From Lycorma delicatula (lineage: Eukaryota; Arthropoda; Insecta; Hemiptera; Fulgoridae), in assembly GCF_047948215.1 (NCBI RefSeq), contig NC_134456.1, forward strand, positions 203,124,034 to 203,188,033: a stretch of 64,000 nucleotides of DNA, read 5' to 3'. Below are positions 47,860 to 59,437 of this stretch, piece by piece. The notes below the pieces were generated by a model. That model was not told the DNA's origin and made no database searches. It saw only the letters and a list, made by a program, of their open reading frames with translations. The position numbers were made by a program, and so were the translations under genes. Positions within the stretch are counted from its first letter, which is position 1; each line of letters opens with the position of its first letter.

Positions 47860-48851
47860 CTTTTGTGCTTGAGTAGTTATATTGAGAGTCACCTGATGCA
47901 AAATGTGGTCAGTGCCATCGATTTCTTGTTAAATGATTTCCATAACATAATCATTCATATATAATCTCTATGAGGATTTGATTCATTAACCTCTGCCCTT
48001 GAAATAGCCCCAAAGAAAAAATTCACAACTTGACAAATCTGGAACACACAGGTCACCACTCTCTGCTGAAAGTTTATTTTGTAAAAGTATGGAAAACATA
48101 TACATGTCTGTCAGTCAGTTTGTTTGATGTGTAATACATTGTTCCATCTTGTTGAAAGAAATCAATTTTTTTCATAATGTGTTAACTGAGGGTAGAATTC
48201 TAAAAAAAAAAATAGCACAGTACATATCTGTATTTGACGGTCCAGTCAAAAAACATTGGCCTGGACTATATGATAACTAAAAACAGGACACGATACTCTG
48301 ATTTTCTCATCATGAAGAGAATGCTCATTCGTGAGTTTAGGATTTTTAATCATCCAATACTTGGTTGTGTGTGATTTAACATACTAGAAAAATGAAACCA
48401 TGCTCCATCTCAAACGAAATATAACATTGGGTTAATCTGTGACCATCAACAATGTTATTGAGAGAAGCTAGTTGCAATAATTGAGATATTTCGGTTTGTC
48501 TGTTCTCTTAAGTTTTGCATAGTTGTTACATAATGCAGTTTAAAAATTTAAATGATGAAGAATCTTATTGCAAGATAATGTATTTTACACCACTTTTTTT
48601 TTAGATAACTATATAGATTTGTTTGGATTGACAGAAATTCTTCTGCTGGCTAGTTCTAACAGAGTTATCTATTTTGTTTTGTGTTTGAAACTGATCCCAT
48701 TGTATGTATGCCTTTTTTTAACCCAATTGTATATGTTACTTTTTGCTGGGATACTGGAATTCAGAAATTTTCTTTGTAATATGTGTAGAAAGCATCCAGA
48801 ATGCATATAAGCTTCCACTAAAGCAACCCTTTCCTCAATCGAATAAGACAT
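47860..48851 (-). pseudogene. mariner-like transposase relic (strongly decayed)
   Basis: Starts MSYSIEERVALVEAYMHSGC (ATG at 48849-48851) and SIPAKSNIYNWVKK, the first HTH typical of DD34D transposases. Long damaged stretches follow. Farther on one reads FFQQDGTMYYTSN (degenerate version of FQQDGAxxHT, second catalytic Asp), VPDLSSCEFFLWGYFKGRG (third position changed from Asp to Glu in DFFLWG), and YVMEIIQEI-like remains. Many stops and frameshifts. No clear terminal repeats. It lies in profilin intron 2, antisense to profilin, and is more decayed than the element at 39603-40929. Confidence 0.7.
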
Positions 48852-48962
48852 TAAATAAAAGTACAACTGCAAAGAATGAAACTATACTGCACTGGTGCAT
48901 GAACATCTTACAACTGAACAATAGACAAGAATAGTAACATACCCCCCAACCCTTAGTGATGC

Positions 48963-49003
<41 letters not shown>

Positions 49004-49022
49004 ACAGCAGCGGCAGTAGTAT
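48963..49022. repeat. (TAG)n trinucleotide microsatellite
   Basis: About 13 uninterrupted TAG units (48963-49003), then imperfect repeats. The minus-strand Thr-rich ORF over it is an artefact. Confidence 0.95.
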
Positions 49023-49496
49023 TAAAGGTTACGCTCAGATAACTGCAGTTCAACCGGATTTGTTTGATTTTAAGTTTCTCACCTGATATTTGATTATTCA
49101 ATAATAAATAGCAGTATCTTAAGAGCTAATTTGGGTCATTAATAGAAGTAAGAATGTTCCTATAAACATATATCCAGGAAACATAGGTCTTCCTTTTTAC
49201 ACACTAGTGTATACACTGTTATACGCCTGCTGTATAATTTTCTTGTATGCTTTCATATTAGATTTTTGCAGACATAAAATGTCAAACCCCTGTATTGCTC
49301 ATCACAACTGGTACTTATGCATTGTTGGCTTACTTTGTCAGATGCATGTATGTACATCCCTTTAGAGGGCCAGTCTTTTCACAATTTGTTTCATCCATTG
49401 CATGCCATAAAGTAAATTTAAACCCACTCTTTCTTGACTAGCCATTGTAAAAACTGCTTTTTTTATAGTAAAAATTGTGTTGTTTCTTATGTACGG
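49023..49496. other. Intronic DNA, nothing recognised
   Basis: No motif recognised between the microsatellite and the LINE tail. Confidence 0.4.
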
Positions 49497-50810
49497 CTAG
49501 TCTAGACTGCTGTCCATCAACTGTCTGGCACTCCAGTATAGTTGGCTGATCTCTTTCTGCATTCTGAGGTTTGTGTCCAGCTGTTGGCAATGAAGAATGT
49601 GTTCCTCGTTCATTCTCGACTTGGCTTTATGACATAGGTTGCACTCCTCAGAGGTATATATCTTCATACTGTTAAGGTGAGCAGCAAGGCAGTCATGTCC
49701 TATGTTGAGGCAAAAGTGGGCAACCACTGCCTTCTGGGTTTATCCTTGTTTTCCTCCCAGCAAGTATCTATATCTCCAGATTTTGTTGTTATTACTGCTT
49801 TTAATTATTTCTGTCTCTGCACCTTCATTGCTTTCTTGATGATGGATTTTGCTATATTAATAGTAGCGACATTTCTGGGTTGTGTTGAAGGGTAGTATCC
49901 ATTTTTTCCAGATTATTTACTGCTTTGTTCTCAAAAACTCCAATGTGCGAGGGATTCCATTTTATGATTAAAGCTTTGGTAGTGTTCTTTTCATCAACAG
50001 GATGTCCTTAAAGATTTTGTTGTCAGCAGATTTGTTTGAAGATGCCTTGGAGTCGATATGACGACACTGGCAAAATTGAGCATGAGATGTGGCTTCAGAT
50101 TCTGTATCAAAGGTTATTTTATTTCTGCCTTCTAGGAAATAATGTGAAAAGAGTTGAGAAGAAGCCTCCCCCTGTTGCCATTGTCATTTTTTGATTCATC
50201 AGTATATACCCAAAGCCAGTAAGATTGGTACCAATCTTCAGTGATAGAAGTGACTATTTTTTTTGAGGATTCTGGGAACCATTTCTTCCTGTTTATATCC
50301 TCCAACAGTGACAGATGAGTTGATTGAAGGGAATTCTATTGGTCTGGATGGCAAGGTGTATGGGTGGAGAGAGGAGATTGTTAGTCGCTGAGATGTTCCA
50401 ATATGGGCGAGATAAAGAGTTTCATAGTGTTTTAAGCAGATTGATTTTTGATGGTTTGGCCCATGATTTCTGTGGCAATCCTTGTAGCCCTATGTATTTA
50501 GTTACCGTGCGGAGTTTCATTTCTCTCTCAGTGGACTGATTACATCTGTACAGTTGCATAACTGCTGTATGCAACTGAGGTAGTTTTGACAGCTCCACAG
50601 ATGATCCACAATGCGTTACTCGGACATCTCTAGTTGTTAGAGGTTGGCCGTTTTGTGGTGATCGCTACATGACATATGGTATTTCACTTCTGTATGTCAC
50701 TATTGGGTTGATTATAAGTGTGGTAGGTTTGTTTTAATGTGTTTTGGGTGCATCCCGAAGTAACCCCAGAGAGCCTCTATCTGATTTCCTGTCGCATTTC
50801 CTGTTCAGGT
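49497..50810 (-). pseudogene. LINE ORF2 tail with RNase H domain (I/Jockey-like)
   Basis: On the minus strand, with frameshifts: SDRGSLGLLRDAPKTH and NPIVTYRSEIPYV (end of the RT region, like WGCSxxTLxxTYxTYIxPxLxYGSE), then CGAVKTTSVAA, then LWVYTDESKNDNGNRG, which carries the first catalytic Asp of an RNase H domain (YTDGSK). The end reads GHDCLAAHLNSMKIYTSEEC, NLCHKAKSRMNEEHILHC and YWSARQLMDSS (49497-49727), the Cys-x2-Cys...His...Cys terminal segment of I- and Jockey-like ORF2 proteins. The 5' bulk of the element is missing. It lies in profilin intron 2, antisense to profilin. Confidence 0.75.
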
Positions 50811-52284
50811 TATTTATATAAAAGATAATAATTGAAGAAGGGAATCGACGATTTGTGAATACATCGATATGTATACGATTTATAAGTATGACGATTTTGT
50901 GAATATATGTACATCATGGACGAAGTGGTTGTAGGCGATCATGAAATTCGATTATGAAGGGCTGTTCCCATTATGGTTGGAAAATTAACTTTAAGCCATT
51001 TGTTTAGGCCTAATTGGTCTTACTTTTTTTTGCAATAATTCAAGAAAAATTCTACTGCTCTATAAAATTTAAAAAAAATTCAATTTAAACGAAAATATTA
51101 AAATTTTTTCAAGCTAACCACACACCCGGTCCCTCGAAAGAAAGTGTAAATTTTCTAATAAAGTTTAAACTAACGTTTTTAACGAAATTCAATAAAAGTC
51201 ATGTCCTATTCATTCAGACTCAAATGCGATGGGACGAAGAGACAAACGGGCAGGCAGATGAAAGAAAGATATACATAGATAGGGAAACATTCACTCTAGC
51301 ATTGCCTTTATAGAAATTTGTTGAGACAGCACCGATGGACTCCTACAGCTGCTTCCGATCGGCAAAAAAAGATATATTTTTACCCGACTACGGAAGTAGT
51401 CTTGACAGTTTGGAATGAATATATTTCTGTTGTGTCGCTGAAACACGAGAACTCCTGAACAAATGTTCACAAAATTTTATCAAATATTCATTTAATTCCA
51501 AACATGACAGTAAATATGTAAGGGGTAAAATAAATTTAATAAATAATCTGAAGATTAAAATAGACACTTAACTTATAATAATTTTAAACCGATTTATTGA
51601 ACAAAATGTTTTAAAAAAAATAGTTCGAAATTTTACAGAAAAATATTTAAAAAATGTTATAAACTAAAAACATCTAAGTTATTATCTGGTTTGAGAGTAA
51701 ACTGGTTTTATAAAAATTAAAAAAAAGAAAGTTTTTCATGAATAAATTAGTAAAAGTTTATAAAAAGATTATTTTTGTAAAATATTGATTCGAAGAATCC
51801 TGAATTTATTATCTAAGTTTATTCCTTTTACTGATTGGGAGATCTTGAAAGTTCAGAGAACTTCTGATCTCGAAAAATCCAGATTCTTGCGATGGAACCC
51901 GGGATCTCGGTTCAGCAATCGCAGTAACTGATGATAGAGGAAGTCTCAGTATATTAATTATTTCTGCTGACGACATATTATTTTTTTTATAAAATATTTT
52001 ATTTATTTATTTCATAAATGTATTGATTGCAGCCAGTATTGTAGGTCTATAAACAAAGTTGGTAAATATTTTACGAAGACTAAACTAATTTGTTATTGTA
52101 TTGAACTTTTATTAAAATGACATTCAAGCGAAAAAGTAGGGAGAATTAGGTTTTGACCAGGATAGGATGGAGTCCCTCCCTTCTCGGTATATTTTTGGAA
52201 TACCCTTTAGCCTAAGCTTTAATTAAGGCCAGCTGGCGAATTTCTTTAAAAAAAAACGAGTATTCGTTCAAGATTAATTTCGGC
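50811..52284. other. Intronic DNA, possibly an unclassified repeat
   Basis: From about 50840 to 52260 the sequence has more CG dinucleotides than the intron average and contains repeat-like phrases (cccgactacggaagtagtct, aactcctgaacaaatgttca). No coding frame or terminal repeats were identified, so no class is assigned. Confidence 0.35.
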
Positions 52285-52520
52285 AGACTTTCATTTTCAT
52301 ATTGCATAGATGTATTTCCAACAGATTTTCTTTACGGTATAAAGTTGATAATTGACTACTTCTAGGCAGTTATAACTGCATAGAAAGCAGCCTGCCTATA
52401 ATTCCATTACTCTATTTACTTAACTGAAGTAAATAACTGCCTATAACTTTATATCGTAAAGAAAATCTGTTTAAAAAATACTGAAATACATCTGTGCAGT
52501 AAGAAAATGAAAATGACTAA
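52285..52520. repeat. Small inverted-repeat element (MITE-like)
   Basis: The left arm (52285-52372) and right arm (52432-52520) are inverted copies: agattttctttacggtataa on the left versus ttatatcgtaaagaaaatct on the right, with tttcattttc and agatgtattt shared outside and aggcagttat shared inside. The right arm has a small insertion. Total about 235 bp, no coding potential. Confidence 0.75.
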
Positions 52521-54848
52521 AAAAACCACTCTTCACTCGACATGTAAGCTGTTAATTTTTTTTCCTAATCTCCAACATATTGCTGAATTGGGTTTTTTGT
52601 TTTATTTTAATTGAAAAATATCTTTTGAGTGTAACTGTAGATTTTTACATACGTAGATCGCCTAATCAGAATGGTTCTAAATTTTACTAATTATAACCTA
52701 ACAAGACGTGTTGGCAATAGTTAATACCATTTGAAAGTATCATTAGATTTTTGGAAAAAATTTATAAAATCATTCCTACAAAAAATTAATTTTTTGATCG
52801 CTTTAACGTTTAACTTGAAATTTAAAAAAAAAATTTTCCGTTTGAGATATTGTCAAATTGTTAAATGATAATATACTCGTACCTCCAACAGTAGATCTAT
52901 CAAATTTTTTTCTTCCAAGGTAGCGAGCGACTTGAATTTTTTTTCCTTTAATTGACTGATGATTTATTTAAGTCATCATAGTGAGAAAAATTTTCAAGTG
53001 TTACCGAAGACTTAGAGGAAGAACAAAACCGAAAAAACTAAAATACGATATTAATTTTTAATTTCTGTTTACCGTTTGTATTTAACGACTTTATTTTTTG
53101 TACATATTTTTCTTAATCAGGCTTTATTAGAGTAGGATTAGATTAGAGAAATCTTTAAGATACAGGTATACTAATCCTTTTTATTGTATTTTGAGGTTTT
53201 TCTAATTACATTTATGTGATTCTTAAATAAAGTACAACAATGAATTTATGCTAATTTTTTTGGTTTTACTAATTTAATAAATCACGCTAGTGCCTCTTTT
53301 TTTAGTTTGAAAACTTATTTACTTGCAGTTTCTGAAGCATATTTTAATATCTTTCTAAATAAAGCGTTATTAACTGTTTCTAACAAACAATATATATATT
53401 TTTTCAAATAGCCTAAAATATTATTACTTGAAGTGGTTTATTATGCAATGAAACCTTACGGCTGAATACTTAATTAAGGTTAGATGAATTCGTGCTAATT
53501 TATATAAACTTTACTAATTCAATTTTAATTCACCTATACAGTTTTTTAATTTATCTTTTTTTAGATTATAAAATAAGTAAGATTGGAAGGATAACAATAA
53601 TGTTAAGCCTTATCCTTGGAGAGGAAGCGTATAATCATCTTAAGCTTCATCTAAATACCTTTTTTTATTATTTTAGAAGTATATTTTTACGTATACAAAT
53701 GCAACAGTGTAATGATGTGCGGTATCCAAAGAAGGAAGAACTATGAACTATTATGTTCTTCCAGAATTCAGACCGGATGCTCTTGCTAGAGCAACCAACC
53801 GAAGACGTGGCAAATCGAACTTCGTCTATCAACAGTCACGACTGAACAGTTTCAGAATTTTGTTACCTTCATTCCCTTTTGATTAAGATATATTTTATCA
53901 TGTAGTAGCCTGTGATCTGCGAAGTGTTTTTAGTATTTTAATATTTCCTACAGAAACTAAAAGAAGGCTAATCAAGTATTATATTTATTTGAATTGCTCA
54001 ATCGTTGTAACTAATACTAAACTTAGCACACGTCTAAAAATATGTTGCTCATCGGCAAGCCAAGCCTGACGAAATGCCGATGTATTCAGTCATTAATACG
54101 ACTCTTTTAACTACAATAGAAAATGATAACCGACTAGTGAATGTAGTGAAGCATGCTGACTTCAGAAACTGGAATTTTTCATTTACCTCTTAATCATCTT
54201 CGCAAAAATATGTGTTTAACACATTCGAGGTTGTAATAATTAAATAAAGATTTACTGTTTCCATAAATTTCAGTACATAATTTATTGCGAAAAACTGTAA
54301 CAAAGTATTACATTTAATAATGTATAAAATTAAAAAAAAATAATTCCTCCATTTATTAATGCATAATTAACTAGATTTTATCGTTCTTTAATCTCCAAAA
54401 ATTTTATTATTAGATGTAATATTTCGATAACTGGGCCCATTAATGAGGTTTTGGTGCATTTCGTGGTCTTTTGTCATCTTCATCAACTTCAAACCTGTTA
54501 TCTCATCTTCCGATCTAATATTTTGTTTTTAAATCTATTTTGATCTTCAATTTGGCTCTTAATTAGTTACCTCTTCTACCTACAATCTTCTTTTTGTCAA
54601 AATAACCGACCCACTTCACTGTAATTTTTTTATTGTTTCTGTTTGATCAATTTTGTTTTTTGCCTTAACGATTGTATTGTTTGTTTTTTGTTCTGTATTA
54701 ATAATGTCTAGACCCACTCATTAATGTCTAGTAAAGGTAAGTTACTTTTATACGAGTTTGATTACTAGGGAATGGATATTGGTGTACTTTAGTTGTTCGG
54801 GTTCAATTAACTATACATATCAGGAACGGTCGGCCTCTCTCTTTTTCC
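52521..54848. other. Profilin intron 2, AT-rich, nothing recognised
   Basis: No recognisable gene. ORF 53492-53746 shows no family motif. The segment 53760-53860 is locally less AT-rich without a recognisable identity. Confidence 0.4.
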
Positions 54849-55135
54849 CTGTTTAGCCTCCGGTACTCTACCGTTTAGATAATTCTTCAGAAGATGAGTG
54901 AGGATGATATGTATGAGTGTGAATGAAGTGTAGTCTTGTACATTCTCAGTTCGACCATACCTGAGATGTGTGGTTATTTGAAACCCAACCACCAAAGAAC
55001 ACCGGTATCCACGATCTAGTATTCAAGTCCATGTAAAAATAGCTGGCTTTACTAGGGCTTGAACGCTGGAACTCTCGACTTCCAAATCAGCTGATTTGGG
55101 AAGACGCATTCACCACTAGACCAACCCGGTGGGTT
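54849..55135 (-). repeat. tRNA-derived SINE, copy 2 (best preserved)
   Basis: On the minus strand the head reads AACCCACCGGG, then TGGTCTAGTGG (A box), CAGCTGATTTGG, and GTTCAAGCCC (B box), all at tRNA spacing, followed by a body with TTTGGTGGTTGGGTTTCAAA and ending CGGAGGCTAAACAG then AAAAAGAGAGAGG. It matches copy 1 (9485-9754) along its length, with an extra short segment (agatgagtgagg) near the 3' end. Confidence 0.85.
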
Positions 55136-55475
55136 GTTAAGAAAGGTTAATCAGGTCCAAGTACACAAGTGTTAGAATTAGGTTGGTGGTTGAGTCCAAG
55201 TAGTGTGTATAGGTTCCAGGATCTTCAAACCTTTTGCCAGATATATTAGTGTAATTGTTGTAACCCCATGCTGATAAGGCTGTGTTAAAATTTCTCATTA
55301 TGATTGTAAATTTTGGAAGATTCAGTATATGTGTTTCAGGTTTTTTATTGGTTTTTGTGAGCTGTATTAACAGAAAATTTTAAACTCTGTTATTATCCAT
55401 ACATGCATTCTGCTATCTCTGAAATATACTGAGCTTTATAAATTATCATATTGTGCTTTATTTACATTTTCTTAG

Positions 55476-55507
55476 GTGAAAAGCCACCACCTGGTTCTAT
55501 TGCATAA
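55476..55507 (+). CDS. chic: Candidate alternative last exon of profilin
   Basis: After a strong acceptor (tttacattttcttag, ending 55475) the sequence gtgaaaagccaccacctgg continues to TAA at 55505-55507. Spliced to exon 2 (phase 1) it gives Gly-Glu-Lys-Pro-Pro-Pro-Gly-Ser-Ile-Ala-stop, in frame. The product would have 104 residues and lack the usual last strand and C-terminal helix that build the polyproline-binding groove. The canonical ending (Ala-Val-Val-...-Gly-Tyr) was not found between 47398 and 64000, so the normal exon may lie beyond the window and this one may be a minor isoform or chance. Phase, acceptor and stop all fit; conservation is unknown. Confidence 0.35.
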
Positions 55508-55845
55508 TTCTTAGTATTGCTTTTGGTCCTTTAGCTCTGAAAAGACAGTTTTCTTCATACTAGAGTGCCTAGTGCCTGCCAGTGGTGTTGCTCATTTTCC
55601 ATTACCCAAGGGACACTTACAGCTTAAAGTATGCTGCTAAACACTAGCAGTGTTGTTCCCTAGTTAAGATTGTACATTCTCATCAACTTCCTACATCAAT
55701 TAAGTTAATTGTGATATTTGTAATATTGAGAATGTAGACAGATGTATCTTGTCAATATGATATAATTTTTTAATCTGATCAACTGCTTATTACAATCAAA
55801 TAAGAAAGTACTGATTTTAATTACATAATTGTGTAGGTTTTTGTC

Positions 55846-55900
<55 letters not shown>

Positions 55901-56089
55901 GCATTGCATTTGGAAAGTTACTGTGCAGTATAGCTTAGAACTATGTGGTGCATTCGGCTGCCGTGTGGGTTTGTTAGGTGTTTATTCAGACGTACATTTG
56001 TTTATTAATCAGTAATAAACAAAGATGTCAGTTGTAACATAAATGTTTTGAAAGTTTATTAAAAAAGAAGCATTAGAATTGATTCAAGG
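55508..56089. other. DNA after the candidate exon, with a long poly-T run
   Basis: If the candidate exon is real, the first part would be 3' UTR. The only strong feature is the T run at 55848-55897. Confidence 0.4.
55848..55897. repeat. Homopolymer of 50 T
   Basis: Fifty consecutive T. It could be the poly(A) tail of a retrocopy on the minus strand whose body lies to the right, but no body was recognised. Confidence 0.95.
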
Positions 56090-56314
56090 GACTGCTTCAC
56101 AAGATATGGAACTATTGATTGAATTGAACAGTTCAGTATATGGGTTAAAATTTACCCAATGCAGAAATCTCAATGATGAATTTATCATTCATCTGTTAAG
56201 AGCATGCAAGATACAGGAGATGAAAATGACAATGACATAGAGGAGGAAGAGCCAGACAGAGAAGTGATAAACACAAAGACCCAGGATTCCTTAAAGACAT
56301 TTGAAGAACTTTAG
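56090..56314 (+). pseudogene. Tigger/pogo transposase, C-terminal tail fragment
   Basis: The + frame ending at TAG 56312-56314 reads HSSVKSMQDTGDENDNDIEE, then EEPDREVINTKTQDSLKTFE and EL. An acidic Asp/Glu-rich stretch followed by a short helical segment is typical of the C-terminus of Tigger (TIGD-like) transposases. It sits 1.3 kb left of the larger Tigger, whose own C-terminal region is elsewhere, so this is a separate fragment. No catalytic residues are included. Confidence 0.5.
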
Positions 56315-57577
56315 AGGGGAAAAAGAAGGATATAGACATAACATAGAAATATTTTAATAAAAATGTTTTTCATAGCTCATAACTTAGAAAGAAAAAATGA
56401 GATATTTCCATGAATGTAAACGAATATGAATACTAAAATAAAAAAATTATCTTTCTGTAAAAATGGAAAATATATAATTTTTTTGGGGGTTTTGTAATTT
56501 TAAATTACTTTACACAAGTATATAGAAATCTTGTATATCAATGTGTATTGTATTACACATTGATAAAAGTTTGAAAGATTTAGATGAATAAAAGACGCCT
56601 GCATATGAAAAACAAGCTTTTCAGTGCAAAGTGTCTTGAAAACATATTTGATGCATGGTTTATCAAAGGCTAACTCAACTTTCAGATATATGCTTACCAC
56701 TTATGATCAAAACGTGAAATCCTGACTTAATAATAACTAGTAGCTACTGTATTTTTAAATAAATAATTTACAGATCTAACTGAATTCAAAACAGTTATAT
56801 AAGCAGTTCTCAAAAGTTATTCTATAAGTTATACCAGTCCTACTGAGTTTTTTTTAACATATTGTCATGATTTTGAAACTGGTAACTAAGAACTGGACAA
56901 ACATTCAGAGAAGGCAAAAATGCCTTAATAGGCATGAATTGGTTGTTAAAGATGGAAACTGCTTATAAATATGCTCTATCTAACAGAGGAATGTTAAATG
57001 GCTTCTAGTAGTTTATTGCTAGAGAATTCTGATAGAATTCATTCAAAATGATATCTTCAAAACTGCAATTAGCATTATTTTCACTTGATTTTTGTTATTT
57101 TTACAATCTCTATTACATTTCTGCATACTCATTCAAGTGGGACTGTGCAACTTGAAGCATTAAGTTTCATCACCCATAACAGACAGTCCAGTCAAAAAGA
57201 TTTACATTTCAGTTAATTCTAATTGCCGTTTTTCTTAATATTGCACATAATTTAATCATTGTTCTTTGTTAAATCTTGACATTTTTAAATACTAAACGAC
57301 CTCATATATTGATTATAATTATAGGGGATAAGGGATTATATAAAGAATTATATATATATATATATATAAGGGATTATCATTAATCACTTAAAGTAAACTA
57401 ATAATTGTTTGATAAACAGACATCTAACAAATTAAAAATTGTTCATTCAAAAAACACTAACTAGTACCACTATTCCAGGGTAGTAGCATCAGTTATATAG
57501 TTGTACAATAATGTAAGTGTATACAAAGTAAATTTGAAGTTGATTTTAATGAAAACATCTTATGCCATTTATATACA
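56315..57577. other. AT-rich DNA, nothing recognised
   Basis: No coding or repeat structure apart from a (TA)n run near 57348-57369. Confidence 0.4.
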
Positions 57578-57949
57578 TACATTCGAACCCCTGTGTACCA
57601 GACTTATCAGGTACCTTGAATATTCATTAGAAAAACAGTATCTGTATATGGAATTAAATTTGTATACATCAAACAAAGATTTTTACATAAGAAAAAATTA
57701 AGTATGCCCATTGCAGTGAAAAAGCGCTTATGGATTTTCTTAATAAGAAGGATATATAAATTAAATAAGCAAAAGACTGTTTGACAGATTCTTACTGCAA
57801 TAGAAATTCATGAAAGACCAGAAGGTTATTTACCAAAAAATAATAAACACTTGCTGGTGAGGTTATATGTTATTCTTACCTTCTGTTCTACGAATCTTTC
57901 CTAAATTGTAGCAACCTTTTTACTTCAGTTTAGCTTTAGATTTCTTATA

Positions 57950-59100
57950 CTGAACATGGTCCCTAAATGGGAATCTTTTAAGTGTGAAAGAGAAGTTCAG
58001 CTTAATAAAAGACATTGAAAACAGGTTGAAAAGTAGACGTGGCAATAAAGTACATATTTTCAATCAGTATGGTACCAAAAATGTTGAACCATTATGATTT
58101 GAGTTATTAAAGCCTTTTAAAGTGTAGAAGGCGATTGGAAATTATTTAAATCCTTAAAATTTGACACGATCAATGAAGCAGTATTGAAATGTGTAAAAAT
58201 GATACGAAACAAGAATATGCCTGCGGCTGGGCTGCTCATTAAGGATAAAGCGACTGAATATACTGTAAATTTGGGAATTTCCAACTTCCAAGCTAGCTCT
58301 GGGTATCTCAGTAAATTCAAAAAGGAACACGGCATTCAAGAAAATGTAATATCAGATGAAAGTGCTTTTGTTTTGGGTATGCAATGCTCTCAACGGTGAA
58401 ACACATTCTGAAAACAGTTTTAAAAGTATATGACAGCGTGTTTCATGGAAGAAACAGGGTTTCTTCCATGTAAAAACCAGGGGTTTTTAAGTGTGCTCAT
58501 TAAAACTCTTGCTTTCAAAGACAAAAAATGTTTTGGAGGAAAGCATAGTAAGGACGAATCATGGCTGTTATTTGTATAAACATGACCAGTAAGGAGAAAT
58601 TAAAAACTCCTTGTGAAGGAAAAGTAAACAGTGTGCATTGTTTCAAAGACATGAATTCACTTGAAGTTGACTGTGACTTTTAACAAAAAATCATCTTGGC
58701 TGTTCGGAGAAATTGATAAATGAATGATCAAACAAAATGTGCTTCTTTTTGTGCTCAATAGCTTGGCTCATCCTAGTTCAGTTGAATGAAAATTGACTAA
58801 TGTTAAGCTTGTTTTCTTCTCTCCTAATACAACACCAAATTACAACCTGTGGACCAAGGGGTAATTAAAAATTTTCAAGTAGATGAATCTAGCTTGAATC
58901 TAGATGAATCTAGCTTTTTTTTTTATAGAAGCTGGTTTTGTAGAAAAGATTTCCTAAGATAAAGGGTAAACAGATACCAAAAATACAAAAGAAACATGAA
59001 AACAACTCATTTCATTAGGACAAATAAATGACTGTTTTGAATTAGTGCAAATTTTACATGTGAAACAGAACTTGATTGTGACTGATTACCCCACTGATCT
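57950..59100 (+). pseudogene. Tigger transposase relic (CENP-B/TIGD-like)
   Basis: With frameshifts: LLSVKEKFSLIKDIENRLKS (first CENP-B-type HTH, about 57975-58035), AVLKCVKMIRNKNMPAAGLL continuing IKDKATE and LGISNFQASSGYLSKFKKEH (second HTH, 58170-58330), FKDKKCFGGKHSKDESW, MTSKEKLKTPCEGKV, CFKDMNSLEVDCDF, and QNVLLFVLNSLAHPSSVE continuing to TNVKLVFFSPNTT. The second catalytic Asp, expected in the V-D-N-x-x-A-H-P motif, is replaced by Leu (VLNSLAHP). The acidic tail occurs near 59135-59180 (DNCDNEDELIEKPP). The ORF at 58184-58399 is the longest intact piece. Confidence 0.8.
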
Positions 59101-59437
59101 GTGCATACTAGACTACTGTTTTGATCAATATTGACCCAAAGATAACTGTGACAATGAAGATGAATTAATTGAAAAACCACCTAGAAACAAGGAAAGGAAA
59201 CATTCCAAACTGTCCAACACAGCTTGAGATTTATTCCTAACATTCTTGAAGAAAGTTTTACATCTGTATAAACATGAACATTATTTTGAAATTGCTTTGG
59301 TAAAAATTTATGTCCAAAAAGACATTAGGGACTACTTTGTCCAAAATAAATAAAAATTTCATTTTTTATTTATGAACATAACATTTTTTAGTACATTCTA
59401 AGAAAATTTTCAGTTGCATACATATTTGTACTGGGTG

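Noticed and set aside
48835..49101. Minus-strand ORF rich in Thr
   Set aside because: Produced by the (TAG)n microsatellite.
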